DNA of 64,000 nucleotides from Branchiostoma floridae (taxonomy: Eukaryota; Chordata; Leptocardii; Amphioxiformes; Branchiostomatidae), in the NCBI RefSeq assembly GCF_000003815.2, contig NC_049979.1, positions 1,654,998 through 1,718,997 of the forward strand. Reading direction: 5' to 3'. Below, piece by piece: positions 55,801-62,412 of this stretch; within the stretch, counting starts at the first letter, position 1, and each line of letters begins with the position of its first letter. The translations under genes and the position numbers were made by a program. The notes under the pieces are model-generated. The model did no database searches and was not told the origin of the DNA. It saw nothing but the letters and a program-made list of their open reading frames with translations.

Positions 55801-58800
55801 TCATGTCTCCCCAAGTTGACCTACACCTGTGTGTTTTGCAGGTAGAGATGGAAGACTTTGATGACAGCCAGGACTCCTCCCAAGGGGACCCCCAGCAGAG
55901 CGCAGGGGGTAAGGGTCCGGAGGAAGAGGAAGATGTCGAAGAGGGGGTATGTACAAACAAACAAACAAATAAACAAACATTTACACTGAGGAACACACCG
56001 TTTTCCTTAACACAGCCTTGCTTCACAGCCTTTATGTCAGGTAGGTGGGAAGATGCTCCAAAGATGGCAGCAGGTGGCAAGACGTGGGACAGGTGTGGTG
56101 AGTAGACGTCTTGTTTCGATCTAAGACTTTAACAAAAGATTACTTCCAGGTGACACAGAAAGGTGTCCCTGCAAGACTTGGCTGTACCATTCAGCTGGGA
56201 GGTAGAGGCAGGTCTGCTGGGCTGTACTTGTCAAGCAATTGTGCAAAGGTTTGTAAGTGATGCTTGTGGGATTGGAAACAACGAAAAATGATTTCAGAGC
56301 CTTCGTTTAGTTTCCCCTTTTACATGGTCCATCTACTTCAGGTACATCAGTCTCAATTCAAAGGTAGTCATTTATTTTAAGTGGGTTACCTGGCTTTAAT
56401 TAGAAATACTTGTCATTGGAAATGACAGTATAGTATAAAATGGATGCTTGGCATTTGGTAACGTTTTGCATATCTGTTTGCAATCGTCCATTGCCACAGT
56501 TAAGTTTGTGCAAGAAAGTTATTATTTCATTTATCTTACTTACCCAGGAACTGGATATAATGCCACTGGGGCAGTTTTCAAAGGGCCATGCGGGCATACA
56601 TAATCAAGATGTAGCATAGTGAAATAACAAAATATAGGAAAAAGATACAAAGTAATTAATTACAGATAAAGCTTTATCACTCACTATCCATATCACTATA
56701 GTACATCAAAATAACACCACAAAGTTTCTGTTCCAGTAAACTGCCTTTGAGCATAACACACAATTTGTACAGTTAAGGTACAAGCTAACAAATACAGTAC
56801 AACAAATGTTGGGGATATCATACACTTTGATTAAGTCTTTGAAGACTGGGTGTGGCTTGCCACTGCCTGAGTGGCTCTCTGAGTTTTTTCCTCATTTCAA
56901 GATGAAGAATTTCTGCCTCAGCCTTCCAATGCCATGGGTATAGTTTGACCATGCCCTGACTGTTTATAAGTATAAATTTTAAAACACTGCGCTGTTTGCC
57001 CAATAGCTTATTAATAAGCCTTTGTTGAATTATCAACTAGATAGTCAGGCGTGCATGTCATCATGTCCTGCTTTTGATAAAAATGGTAGTAGTCTAGTGT
57101 ATGAAATGGCATCCAGCATGTGTTTACTATAAACTATGTGCGTTTTTACTGCTTTGGGTTTTAAACTCTAGATGTCTGACTGTTCCTCTCTTGGATGGCC
57201 TCTTTGTTTTACAGCAATTTTGAGAACTAGCCAGTCAACTACAGCTCCCTCCCCCCAATCACAATGGTATCGACAAGCTTGAATCTAAGCCACGTTTTGA
57301 AGCTTTTCAGAGTAGCTTTTTGGTCTTGATGCTAAGTGAGATTTCTAACCACAAGCTTCTTTGCCAAAGTGGATGTTGTGGGTGAAAGGAAGATCGTCCT
57401 GGCTGCTTGGAAGATAAAGAGAGTTTAATGTTGATGAAATATGCCTCTTGGCATAATTGGATGTCATTGTGGCCTGATTAAATCTCGCTTATAGCAGCCC
57501 GCCCAACATCCGCCAGCCTCCACAGGGAGGGGCCAGTCCCAGCCCCGGACAGCAGAGTTTGTATTACACAGACTAGATGTCATTGGTGCAAGGAAGGTAA
57601 AGACAATGGAATATGAATAAGATATCCCTTCTCCAATAGTTCAAGTACCCTAAGCTGTGCCTCTAATCAGGGAAGATTGTCTTTTTTGTAGCAGTTTGAT
57701 CTGTTGTGGAAAGTTTTTGTTCAGCTTGAATGTAGTCTTTGGACATCGTTGTATGTGGTTTCTATTTCCACTATCATTTAAATCATGGTACAAGACAAGG
57801 GGATAACAAAGTTTTTAACTCAACCAGTACATAATCACCTGCTGACATTTCAATGACCATCTGTCACCTTCTTTAGGGCCCTCCTGACATGTTCTACTTC
57901 TCACTGCAGCTAGGTGTCACTGCTGCAGTACTTCACACTGCAGCTAGGTGTCGCTGCAGTAGTGTGAAGAATATCCCAAACGTGACTGAGTCTATACACC
58001 CACCCCTCATCACGGTTCATGATGGAGTAGATTTCCTGATCCATACAGCCTCCTTTATCCAACAGGGGTATCTGTTGTCCTCTCTGTGTATCACCTTGCC
58101 CCCATCACAGTCTATTTCAGAGTTGTTTCTTGTGATATGGGTCCAAGACCACTTACACATGCATTCTATGGCTAAATCTTAAATACCCTGCCTGCTGAAA
58201 GTGCTTATATACTTCACCCCATGCATGTCAAGTCAAGACCAACTGTACAAGACAGTACCGATTCTGGCTTGTTGTTCTTAATCAATCGATGTGAATGTCA
58301 TACATAGAAAAGGAAAATATCACAGACCTTATACTATTGAGAATGAAAAGGGCAGGAGAATTCCATGCCTGTTTCACATTGAATCTTTATTCTCGGCCCT
58401 TTTGTCAGTCCTCTTGTTATGAACAGTGGGTGTATAGCTTTTTAGCAAGCAATGTATTTTGATTCAATTGAAGCTTGGCTATGATTAAATAAAGATACAG
58501 TCATAGTACCCTCACAAGATACATAGGCTTGGTATTTAATTTCAAGTAGCTGTGGGAATCAAGTAGCTATTCACTTACTCTAAAGCTTTTAGGCTAAATC
58601 CATACCTCCCATGGTCAGTCTTGTAGGCAAGTACTTTTTCTTTTGGTTGAGGACTCAGGTAGCGTATGGTGAGATTCATATAGCTATAGGTCTTAAAAGA
58701 AATGAGAAGCCAGTGTTGTCAAATAGAGGTCCCAGGAAATAGCAGTATGTGAAGAGGGAGCCAAGCTCTGTTTGGAGGGCCCTTAACTGATGTTTTAGTC

Positions 58801-60713
58801 TTTCATAGTTGTGTTAGTGTCAGTAGTATAAGGGAACAATGCTTTGTCATTGATGCCATTGTTCTGTGTAATAATGTACCATTGATACCATTGTTTTAGG
58901 AAACAATGCCATTGACACCATTGTTTATGAAACAATGCTGTCATAGGTACAATTGTTTTGCAAGGCAATGTGTATTGTAGCTATTTTTTGCAAAGCTTCT
59001 CTGCCTATGGTATGCTGAATTGGTACTTAACACGTCAAGCTTCATTAGATGCAGTTTTCAACAATGCTCGATGACTGATCTGCCAGACATAAGTGTAACA
59101 ACTGTCATGTTCCATATCCATGTGCCTTGCTGATTTCATGCAATACTCTGCAGTGCTGCTAGGTGGGGTGACTGTACAACGCTTGGATCACAGCAATTCA
59201 GCTTTGATATCTTGGCAGAAAAGGAGGACCAAACAAATTACAAGTTACTTCAAGTGGTCAAATATTGAAAGGTAACCAAACAAACAAAGAGACGAGTAGA
59301 TTTTTCATGATTTTAATGTTTTTAAAGGATAAGATTCATTATTTAATGCAACTAAAGGTGGGTGATTTGAGGTTAACAATGTCAAGGTGAAAATGTTAGT
59401 GATCATCCTCTGCAGAAGTTTTCTTTGTCCTGATTGATCCTCAGTGCTTGCTTTGCAGCCATAGCTTATTAGTAAAAGCAAGACAGTCATCCACATTTGT
59501 CAAGTTCGATGATTTAAATGATGCAGCTGTTGCTTTACAAGATGACATGGAGGAGGACTGGCTTGTATCTCCCTCAGTTTGCATTGTTTCTAAATCGTCC
59601 TCTAAATAGTCTTGATGACCTTGAAGTGATTGAGAAGTGCAATTTAAAGGTCACCCATCTTGTGTCTATCTGTCCAGAGCTGGAACAAAGACCCTGTATG
59701 TCTTAACCAACACACGCCTGCTCGATTAGAGGTCTAATTACTGCCACATCAAGGCACCTAATGGGCCTTGGTAAGACAGTTGCATCAGTCGGTGGGCTTT
59801 GGTTTAAAAACACCAAAGGGAGAAAAGGGAAGATGTTCTTTTCTTGGTAATCCTCCTGACACGTTTTAAACATCATCCCCCGTGAGTTTGAGCTTTGGTC
59901 TGTAGAGCACATGGCACCAGATGGAGGGATAAGGTAAGTGCAGGCACGTGTACTGGGCACTGTGTGAATGAATGCAAGACATTGCCTCTTGCTCCAAACA
60001 CCCGAAAAGAAAGAAAAATAGCAGTGTTAAGAGTGTGCATATCTGCTATGTTTACATAAACTGAATGTACGATTAGTTGATTTTATGTCAGATGTATATG
60101 CACAAGAGTGCTACCTATAACAGTGAAGGTTTCTGCCACAAATTTGCTGTGATGTTATAGAAACTGGTACAAGTGATGCAAACATCATGATATATAGATA
60201 TCAATTCATGCGCTTGAAAGTTAAGATGCTTTAGACGAATAGGAAGACGAATATTGAGATTGTACTATAAACTTTTGCTACATGCAGTATCATCTACTTT
60301 AGTTGTCAATGCAAACAATATAAGCTGATTTGATGTGATGAGGTGTACGTGAGGTATGGCTGTATGTTTTCCTCAAAATGGGGTGATGGGTCCTTACTCT
60401 TGACTTTTACAAAAACGTTAATTTGATCGTCTTTGCTTTCCTCCAGGGTCGGTTGCAGGGGGTATGCAGAGCCTGATACTGTCCGAATTCCGTCTATGAT
60501 ATCATTTATTGTTTGATATGGTTTGACATGTCTTACAGAGTATATTTTCAGCTTCTGGCATCCTTACGACAGTTATCCCAGGTTGAAGCTGCTCTGTCCG
60601 GATTTGTTTGAGCGTTTTGTTCTGCCTAACCTTTGACCTCGTGCGCTCCCACTTCAAGCAGGTCTTCTACGCCAAAAGCCGCTGGGAGATGGACACTTCC
60701 GAGCACCAGCTAG
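34545..60713 (+). CDS. YLPM1: YLPM1/ZAP3 orthologue, 21 coding exons seen, 3' end beyond window
   Basis: Exons: 34545-34826, 35585-35755, 37003-37140, 37628-40481, 40824-41140, 41812-41988, 42678-42898, 43001-43083, 43859-44000, 44643-44804, 45271-45518, 46260-46400 (cut by gap), 48017-48064, 48516-48777, 50017-50079, 50290-50409, 52150-52326, 53284-53367, 54889-54972, 55842-55946 and 60662-60713, about 1,977 codons. Phases agree everywhere checkable. The order matches vertebrate YLPM1: MYPSW start, Gln-rich coiled region, GPRFDGPRG low-complexity region, SQREADLLVKAAKDLKMIRQ helix, IDYGHG motifs, RE/RD-rich region, ILKEPGRK, the P-loop GPPGCGKTHVARLI, LDDYF, YEYEPEMEETYRASM and SRWEMDTSE. 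Vertebrate YLPM1 is a nuclear PP1-binding protein with a polynucleotide-kinase-like P-loop domain, implicated in repressing telomerase transcription (established knowledge, from memory). The PP1-binding tail would lie in missing exon(s). Confidence 0.94.
35158..35480 (-). mobile_element. Pair of tRNA-derived SINE copies in YLPM1 intron 1
   Basis: On the minus strand both have box B (GGTTCGAATCCCAGGAGTCA at 35392-35415, GAGTTCGAATCCCTGGAGTC at 35170-35192). The right copy also has a box A-like TTAGCGTAGTGGTTTAAAGC. Both end in the AAAGAAACAATATCCTGACT sequence. Confidence 0.75.
35585..35755 (+). CDS. YLPM1: YLPM1 exon 2 (Gln-rich)
   Basis: The acceptor is GCCCTGTTCTAG and the donor CAACAG|GTCAGT; 57 codons, phase 0 at both ends. 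It encodes MTQLAEQARQWQAMKQW followed by a Met/Gln-rich helix. Three truncated copies of its 3' part follow in the intron. Confidence 0.88.
35790..36520. repeat. 27-bp minisatellite in YLPM1 intron 2
   Basis: The unit is GTTAGTGTAAGCTACAGTAA plus GATGTAG, about 14 copies from 35790 to 36178, then further copies between the exon 2 fragments. Confidence 0.92.
36179..36562 (+). pseudogene. Three partial copies of YLPM1 exon 2 with donors
   Basis: Copies lie at 36179-36259 and 36322-36402 (81 nt each) and 36521-36562 (42 nt, internally deleted). Each begins TACCAGTACAGCATGATG after a TTAG and ends CAACAG|GTCAGT. All three are multiples of three, open, and phase-compatible with exons 2 and 3, so they could be cassette exons. 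Their upstream sequence is minisatellite with a poor pyrimidine tract, so decoys are more likely. Confidence 0.75.
37003..37140 (+). CDS. YLPM1: YLPM1 exon 3
   Basis: The acceptor TTCCTGTCTGTCCCAG precedes 37003 and the donor is CAG|GTAAGC; 46 codons, phase 0. It encodes MTPDQMDNELERQAEQFQKQ and repeated W/Q/E helix turns, matching the vertebrate FQHLYQEWEREFQLWEEQL region in character. Confidence 0.85.
37201..37251 (+). pseudogene. Partial copy of YLPM1 exon 3
   Basis: 51 nt (FQKQYEQWQKQFEDWKE) repeat the middle of exon 3 with several substitutions. The copy is preceded by AACAG and followed by GAG|GTAATA. It is phase 0 at both ends, so splicing it in would be frame-neutral; use is unproven. 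Confidence 0.7.
37399..37665 (+). repeat. Triplicated acceptor of YLPM1 exon 4 with GTTT repeats
   Basis: Three units of (GTTT)n then TCCTACAG/TCAACAG then (G/GAA)CAGTTCCTGCAGTAC-like exon start occur, with exon-like starts at 37437, 37516 and 37628 (real). Unit 1 has an in-frame TAG (TACAAGTAG) and unit 2 runs into TGA, so only 37628 leads to the long exon. Confidence 0.85.
37628..40481 (+). CDS. YLPM1: YLPM1 exon 4 (very large, low-complexity repeats and conserved helix)
   Basis: 951 codons plus one base. It opens EQFLQYEQQWKQWQKQMEQM. A GPRGPRFDGPRG block at 38030-38130 is shared with vertebrate YLPM1. Then come about eight GQGPGMGRGFGG repeats (38520-38850) and about nine PRFGPRGRGFDQ(T/S)EG repeats (39290-39640), both RG/FG-rich. 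The Ala/Pro/Lys-rich linker is followed by the conserved SQREADLLVKAAKDLKMIRQ helix (about 40244-40360). The donor is AGAG|GTTTGT. The frame stays open to 40632 if the intron is retained. Confidence 0.92.
40824..41140 (+). CDS. YLPM1: YLPM1 exon 5 (NAGNAG acceptor)
   Basis: The acceptor GCTGCAGCAG allows starts at 40824 or 40827, both in frame. It encodes EQDMDLESERASHSSRGSNQ, an RG-rich stretch and YRSYRGGEEADYGEQPYRGY. The donor is TAC|GTAAGT. Confidence 0.85.
41372..41800. mobile_element. Inverted-repeat elements in YLPM1 intron 5
   Basis: Arms around CGTTTCGACGACCATCTGTC at 41640-41670 are mirrored at 41690-41716. The outer arms AAGTCTTCTTCGTAACATAA and TTGTGTAACGAAGAAGACTT extend the hairpin. 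The left part (ACCAGTACATAATCACCTGCTG) recurs at 57823. Confidence 0.7.
41812..41988 (+). CDS. YLPM1: YLPM1 exon 6 (probable GC donor)
   Basis: The acceptor TTTTGTCCACAG(CAG) is another NAGNAG. 59 codons of D/Y/R/E-rich sequence (EDYYEEESVRDPYGRDPYRG). It must end in phase 0 at GAG|GCATGT to join exon 7; no GT site gives the right phase. Confidence 0.82.
42011..42295. mobile_element. TACTGTAAATGC-family MITE in YLPM1 intron 6
   Basis: Termini TACTGTAAATGCATATAAGT and TGTATTTACAGTA, with CGCGGTGGTTTTAAGTTTGCG motifs inside. It starts 22 bp after the exon 6 donor. Confidence 0.85.
42411..42620. repeat. CA-rich microsatellite in YLPM1 intron 6
   Basis: Interrupted (CA)n with CACGCACGCACG runs. 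It precedes exon 7 by about 60 bp. Confidence 0.95.
42678..42898 (+). CDS. YLPM1: YLPM1 exon 7
   Basis: The acceptor is CCATTTTCTGCAG and the donor GACAG|GTGAGC. It encodes DDRPGEKYRREEPLRRAEEY to DDQYMLD; charged, tyrosine-rich. Confidence 0.88.
43001..43083 (+). CDS. YLPM1: YLPM1 exon 8 (first IDYGHG motif)
   Basis: The acceptor is GCTTTATTCCAG and the donor AAAAG|GTCAGG. It encodes RPAVREDSQSRGLAGRVVES and then IDYGHGEK, matching the single DYGHG motif I recall in vertebrate YLPM1. Confidence 0.88.
43540..43600 (+). repeat. Decoy copy of YLPM1 exon 9 acceptor
   Basis: CTGTCGTGTCTGTAG followed by CGCCAGGAAAACATTT (AG at 43566-43567) resembles the real junction ending at 43858, with GGAGTCC upstream in both. 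The copy diverges within 20 bases. Confidence 0.75.
43859..44000 (+). CDS. YLPM1: YLPM1 exon 9
   Basis: The acceptor is GTCGTGTCTGTAG and the donor CGCCAG|GTATGT. It encodes APGKAFSHLLTTSPAEAASK and a related second block SSFSHLLSASAG, an internal SHLL(T/S) duplication. Confidence 0.82.
44140..44230. repeat. GTATAACCGCCCTTCGG-type repeat, isolated copy
   Basis: CTGTATCTGTATAGCTGGTT followed by AACCGCCCTTCGGCGTGACACACCAG is one unit of the array at 44808-45020. Confidence 0.75.
44410..44632 (+). mobile_element. tRNA-derived SINE
   Basis: A box A-like TAACGGCTAGAGCGTTGGAA and box B-like GAGTTCGATACTC, spaced as in a tRNA gene, are followed by the GGAGTGACGCCCACCGAGCC body and GATTTGGTGCGCCAGTGTG tail. 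Its end abuts the T-rich tract of the exon 10 acceptor. Confidence 0.75.
44643..44804 (+). CDS. YLPM1: YLPM1 exon 10 (second IDYGHG motif)
   Basis: The acceptor is GATTTTTTTTTCAG and the donor GGAGAG|GTCTGT. It encodes RSGMVEEIDYGHGQHAPLGR and an acidic/basic region ending GVPRER. The second IDYGHG suggests an exon duplication. Confidence 0.86.
44808..45020. repeat. About 50-bp tandem repeat, GTATAACCGCCCTTCGG units
   Basis: Four units of TATCTGTATAGCCGGTATAA, CCGCCCTTCGG and (C/T)G(T/A)AACACACCAGC begin within a few bases of the exon 10 donor (GTCTGTATCTGTATC). Confidence 0.85.
45271..45518 (+). CDS. YLPM1: YLPM1 exon 11 (RE/RD-rich)
   Basis: The acceptor is CAAACTGTCAG and the donor CCAGAG|GTACTC. 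It encodes SRERSRDRTSLEEGSRRGRS and a long run of R-E/R-D dipeptides, the counterpart of the vertebrate RD-rich region. Confidence 0.88.
46260..46400 (+). CDS. YLPM1: YLPM1 exon 12, truncated by assembly gap
   Basis: The acceptor is CTTTACCCAG. It encodes GLDDRYDRSRRREADDLDRY to YRDYDRD and then enters the N run. Its 3' end, and possibly further exons, are missing from the assembly. Confidence 0.85.
46401..46500. other. Assembly gap (100 N)
   Basis: Exactly 100 N, the usual placeholder for a gap of unknown size, interrupts a repetitive RD-coding exon. Confidence 1.
46501..48016 (+). other. YLPM1 intron 12, right of the gap
   Basis: No exon is seen. CCTCCTA(A/T)TGCCCG(G/A)TCCCCAACGG occurs twice (46590-46616, 46775-46800). 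A CAGGGCT-family element fills 47189-47959. Confidence 0.5.
47189..47959. mobile_element. CAGGGCTCGAAATAC-family element(s)
   Basis: It starts CAGCGCTCGAAATGC and ends GTATTTCAAGCCCTG, with family motifs GACAAATTGTACTTGCACCA, CCCAGTACATGGACCAGTGC and CCAGAAATACCTGCACAGC. At 770 bp it may be two copies; CAGGGCCTGACAATG at 47630 may start the second. Confidence 0.7.
48017..48064 (+). CDS. YLPM1: YLPM1 exon 13
   Basis: A 48-nt exon between CTCTGTCCCCAG and CCAC|GTAAGT encodes PPVGADSPSQGSSQS. Its phase fits exon 14; the left junction is lost in the gap, so it is less certain. Confidence 0.7.
48516..48777 (+). CDS. YLPM1: YLPM1 exon 14 (proline-rich, ILKEPGRK)
   Basis: The acceptor is TTTGCACCTCCAG and the donor AAACAG|GTAAAT. 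It encodes YERDPYTREREHYYDRPPYE, a Pro-rich stretch and AEDILKEPGRKTRPKQ, matching the vertebrate DDILKPPGRE region before the kinase-like domain. Confidence 0.92.
48802..49130 (+). repeat. 43-bp minisatellite carrying copies of the exon 14 end and donor
   Basis: Copies of GCAAGACCAGACCCAAACAG followed by GTAC end at 48852, 48895, 48938, 48981, 49024 and 49067 (period 43). A degenerate seventh ends near 49110. The first 20 bases of the unit are the last 20 of exon 14. The long minus-strand frames here are artefacts. Confidence 0.93.
49460..49950. mobile_element. Older MITE split by a younger hAT-like insertion
   Basis: The halves 49460-49547 and 49901-49950 match consecutive parts of the 11573-11760 family (TTACTCAAGCAACTAGATG, AAATGGTCAGACATTTCA, then GTCAGTGACACTAAC and ATTACCTGGATGTCT). 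The 49548-49900 element lies between. Confidence 0.75.
49548..49900. mobile_element. hAT-like MITE, CAGGGCTCGAAATAC termini, 5-bp target duplication
   Basis: Termini CAGGGCTCGAAATACTG and TTTTGAGCCCTG are flanked by GTCAG at 49543-49547 and 49901-49905. The interior has repeated TGCACCCA motifs. Confidence 0.88.
50017..50079 (+). CDS. YLPM1: YLPM1 exon 15 (P-loop)
   Basis: 21 codons between CGCCACATTTCAG and AAA|GTAAGA encode LVAILRGPPGCGKTHVARLI, a Walker A motif (GxxxxGKT) of the polynucleotide-kinase-like domain. Confidence 0.95.
50290..50409 (+). CDS. YLPM1: YLPM1 exon 16
   Basis: 40 codons between ATGTTCTTCCCAG and AAG|GTGAGT. They encode EKETEAGASAPRIFSLDDYF and TEVEKTEKDPETGRR, closely matching the vertebrate LSLDDYFITEVEKEEKD region. 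Confidence 0.95.
50735..52149 (+). repeat. Array of eleven decoy acceptors and exon starts before YLPM1 exon 17
   Basis: Units of TTTCCCTCTCCCCTGCAG plus GTCCTAGAGTACGAGTATGA(G/A)CCAGAGATGGAAGAGACTTACCGCGCC, followed by (CA)n, place exon-like starts at 50760, 50881, 51006, 51102, 51198, 51341, 51463, 51598, 51769, 51881 and 52018. The real start is 52150. Copies at 51006 and 51102 keep only the first few exon bases. Periods run from about 92 to 171 bp because the CA tracts differ. After the copied exon segment every unit reads into CA repeat with no obvious donor. Confidence 0.95.
52150..52326 (+). CDS. YLPM1: YLPM1 exon 17
   Basis: 59 codons between CTCTCCTGTGCAG and GAG|GTGTGT encode VLEYEYEPEMEETYRASMLK and then FFPFMIVDAVND and FWSAAKSKGFE, near-identical to vertebrate YLPM1. 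It is chosen over the eleven upstream copies because only this one continues into the rest of the exon and has a donor. Confidence 0.95.
52330..52945 (+). repeat. 40-bp minisatellite flanked by a duplicated exon 17 donor
   Basis: ACTTTGGATATTAGCTGTAG plus ATATGAGCCAATCAGAGCTT (40 bp) repeats about ten times over 52450-52886. GGGCTTTGAG|GTGTGTGTTTG and GGTAAATTTTGA then recur at 52899-52937, copying the exon 17 end and donor at 52317-52352. Confidence 0.93.
53284..53367 (+). CDS. YLPM1: YLPM1 exon 18
   Basis: 28 codons between TTCTACTTTCAG and AAG|GTAAGA encode VYLVELTAEPHACARKNTHK and RTLKDITK, matching the vertebrate VYLAEM region. Confidence 0.93.
53368..54260 (+). repeat. About 97-bp minisatellite starting at the exon 18 donor
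   Basis: The unit contains GAGATGCACTGGTTTTCCTA, CGTCGATCATTCTTCATCCT and AGTCTGATAGTATTCATGTT. About nine copies occur; the first starts within the donor itself (GGTAAGAGATGCACTGG). Confidence 0.93.
54889..54972 (+). CDS. YLPM1: YLPM1 exon 19
   Basis: 28 codons between CTGTTGCACAG and GAG|GTACAG encode ILDRWESAPRHMMRMDVRML and LQEAAITE, matching vertebrate HWETAPRHMMRLDIRSLL. Confidence 0.94.
55005..55400. mobile_element. MITE with TAGCCTGGGTACCATC termini
   Basis: The inverted termini TAGCCTGGGTACCATC and GATGGTAACCAGGCTA relate it to the 2173 and 17602 palindromes, with a longer unpaired interior. The flanks GTCTGCCGG and GTCCACTGG are only weakly alike. Confidence 0.7.
55842..55946 (+). 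CDS. YLPM1: YLPM1 exon 20
   Basis: 35 codons between GTGTTTTGCAG and GAGGGG|GTATGT encode VEMEDFDDSQDSSQGDPQQS and a Glu-rich end. Vertebrate YLPM1 has VEMEDFD at the same place. CAAA repeats follow the donor. Confidence 0.93.
55947..60661 (+). other. YLPM1 intron 20 (4.7 kb)
   Basis: No exon was recognised. It holds a dispersed repeat at 57820-58000 (related to 41372), a GC-rich patch at 57490-57560, a CATTGTTT/AAACAATG cluster at 58825-58980 and a block at 59720-59950 with low repeat content that could be conserved non-coding sequence. Confidence 0.45.
58825..58980. repeat. Cluster of ACAATG/CATTGT motifs
   Basis: About nine ACAATG or CATTGT cores occur in 155 bp, several as facing pairs (CATTGTTTTAGGAAACAATG). 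This is either a short degenerate tandem repeat or a SOX-type binding-site cluster. Confidence 0.55.
60662..60713 (+). CDS. YLPM1: YLPM1 exon 21 (last seen)
   Basis: 52 nt between CACTTCAAGCAG and CTAG|GTAAGT encode VFYAKSRWEMDTSEHQL, matching vertebrate SKWEMDTSEAKLD. One base is left over, so at least one further exon must follow. Confidence 0.88.
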
Positions 60714-60734
60714 GTAAGTTTGTTCAACCAAAGA

Positions 60735-60945
60735 TCCGTTGATCGATTGATCAATTAATCAAGTAATTGATCGGTTGGTTAATCGATATCAGTATGTCCA
60801 TCAATCGATCAGTTTATTGGTCTAGAGGTCCAGTAGTAGTAGGTCAAGGGTCAATGTAGCAACAGCTACAGGCTCCTCCTTAAATCAATTGATCAATCAA
60901 TCAATGATCGATCTATTGATTGATTGATTGATCAATTTGACCTCT
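60735..60945. repeat. ATCGATTGATCA-type simple repeat
   Basis: Interrupted ATTGATTGATCAAT tetranucleotide tract beginning about 20 bp after the exon 21 donor. Confidence 0.85.
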
Positions 60946-62059
60946 GCACTTGATAGTCTTTTAGGTTCTAGTCATAGGTCGAGTAGGAGGTCAAGGTTCA
61001 ATACAATGATCATTTTCTCTGAACGTTTCATCGTTCAGTTAACGTTAACTCTGGGAATCACAGGTTGTGGAATCACAGGTCATTCAGCTGACCTTCAGGT
61101 GAATTCTCTGATTCCACAGCTGCACAAGATTCTCTTGATTTGCATAATTGTAATGTGACGAGCCTTTTAAAATGTTTAAAACACAGATGGTGGGCGGTAC
61201 AAACTTCCTGGCACTTATGGCCGCTAGGTCATGTGATCTAGTTGTTAGTTATATGAACTCTAAAGAGGACTGCAGTAGGACAGTCAAAACTTAGTTGCAC
61301 TAAGTGTTAGAAGAAAGTTTTAACTCCTACCATATCAATTACCAACTTTCATGCTAATCGAAGAGGCTGAGTTGAGCCTGGCATATGGCCAATGATTTTA
61401 TCACATACTTATCTAATCACCCAAAAGTCTTGAACAAGAATAGAAGTAAGCTATACATTAACTATTGTTAAGTACATCATCATTGTTACTTTCACTGAGT
61501 TGTTGCTTGGAACAGTTTTATGTGGTTGTGTGGGAGATCTGGTCTTTGTTAGTGAACACAGGAAACTAAAAGTGGTTAACAGTATGGTTGCAATTTACAT
61601 CAACCCATATAACTTCCACAAATATTGTAAGTATGTATGGTTAAGTGTTGTTAACTCTGATTGAGTGTCAACATACAGAATCTCAAAGCATCGTGCAGAT
61701 TGGTTTCAGAATTAACCCAGAGAAGCTACCAAGGGATTTGCCGACATTGGAAGCACCTGTGTTTCTGTGCACGCAATGGTGTTGTGGTTAAGCCCCTGAT
61801 CTTAGATACAAAATACAGTATGGAAACAGGAGTTGTAAGATACCACACATCTAAACCAGTAGAGTTTCTCGCATGCATTGTTTAATAGTAGTTCATTAAT
61901 TATGCAAAGAAGATTTTGTTTACACAAAAAGCCAGTTGACCACTTTCTGACCCTCTACAGTGAAAGTGACTAGCATATGGAAATGTAAACTGCAAAAACA
62001 CAAACCAAAAACAATACCAACCCTTTCGTAGATGCAATAATAGAAATCCCCTCTAGATA

Positions 62060-62412
62060 CAGGGCTTGAAATACTACCTACATATGCAGGTTAGTGCAGG
62101 TAAAATTGGAGCTGTGCAGGTATTTCTGGTGTCTACCTGCACCTAATCTGCACTGGTCCATGTACTGGGTTTTATACATATATGTCCCATAATGTAGGTG
62201 TATATAGATTGTTACATTTTTTGTATTAGCTGCATTGACTGTTACCACCTATAAAGTATAAAATGAAAAAATAGCAATGGTTTCTGAACAATTTTAGTAT
62301 GATCCATACTTCCTAAATTCAAAGTGGTGCAGGTAAAACTTGTCTGGTGCAGGTAATTTTCAATGTTACATGCACCAGTGCAGGTATGCAGAAAAAAGTA
62401 ATTCGAGCTCTG
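62060..62412. mobile_element. hAT-like MITE with recognisable empty site
   Basis: It runs from CAGGGCTTGAAATAC to AATTCGAGCTCTG, flanked by AGATA and AGATG. The flanking sequence occurs without the insertion at about 63890-63925 (CTCTAGATGTATATATG). Confidence 0.85.

Noticed and set aside
58825-58980. Calling this definitively an enhancer
   Set aside because: The motif could come from a short degenerate tandem repeat; only cross-species data would decide.
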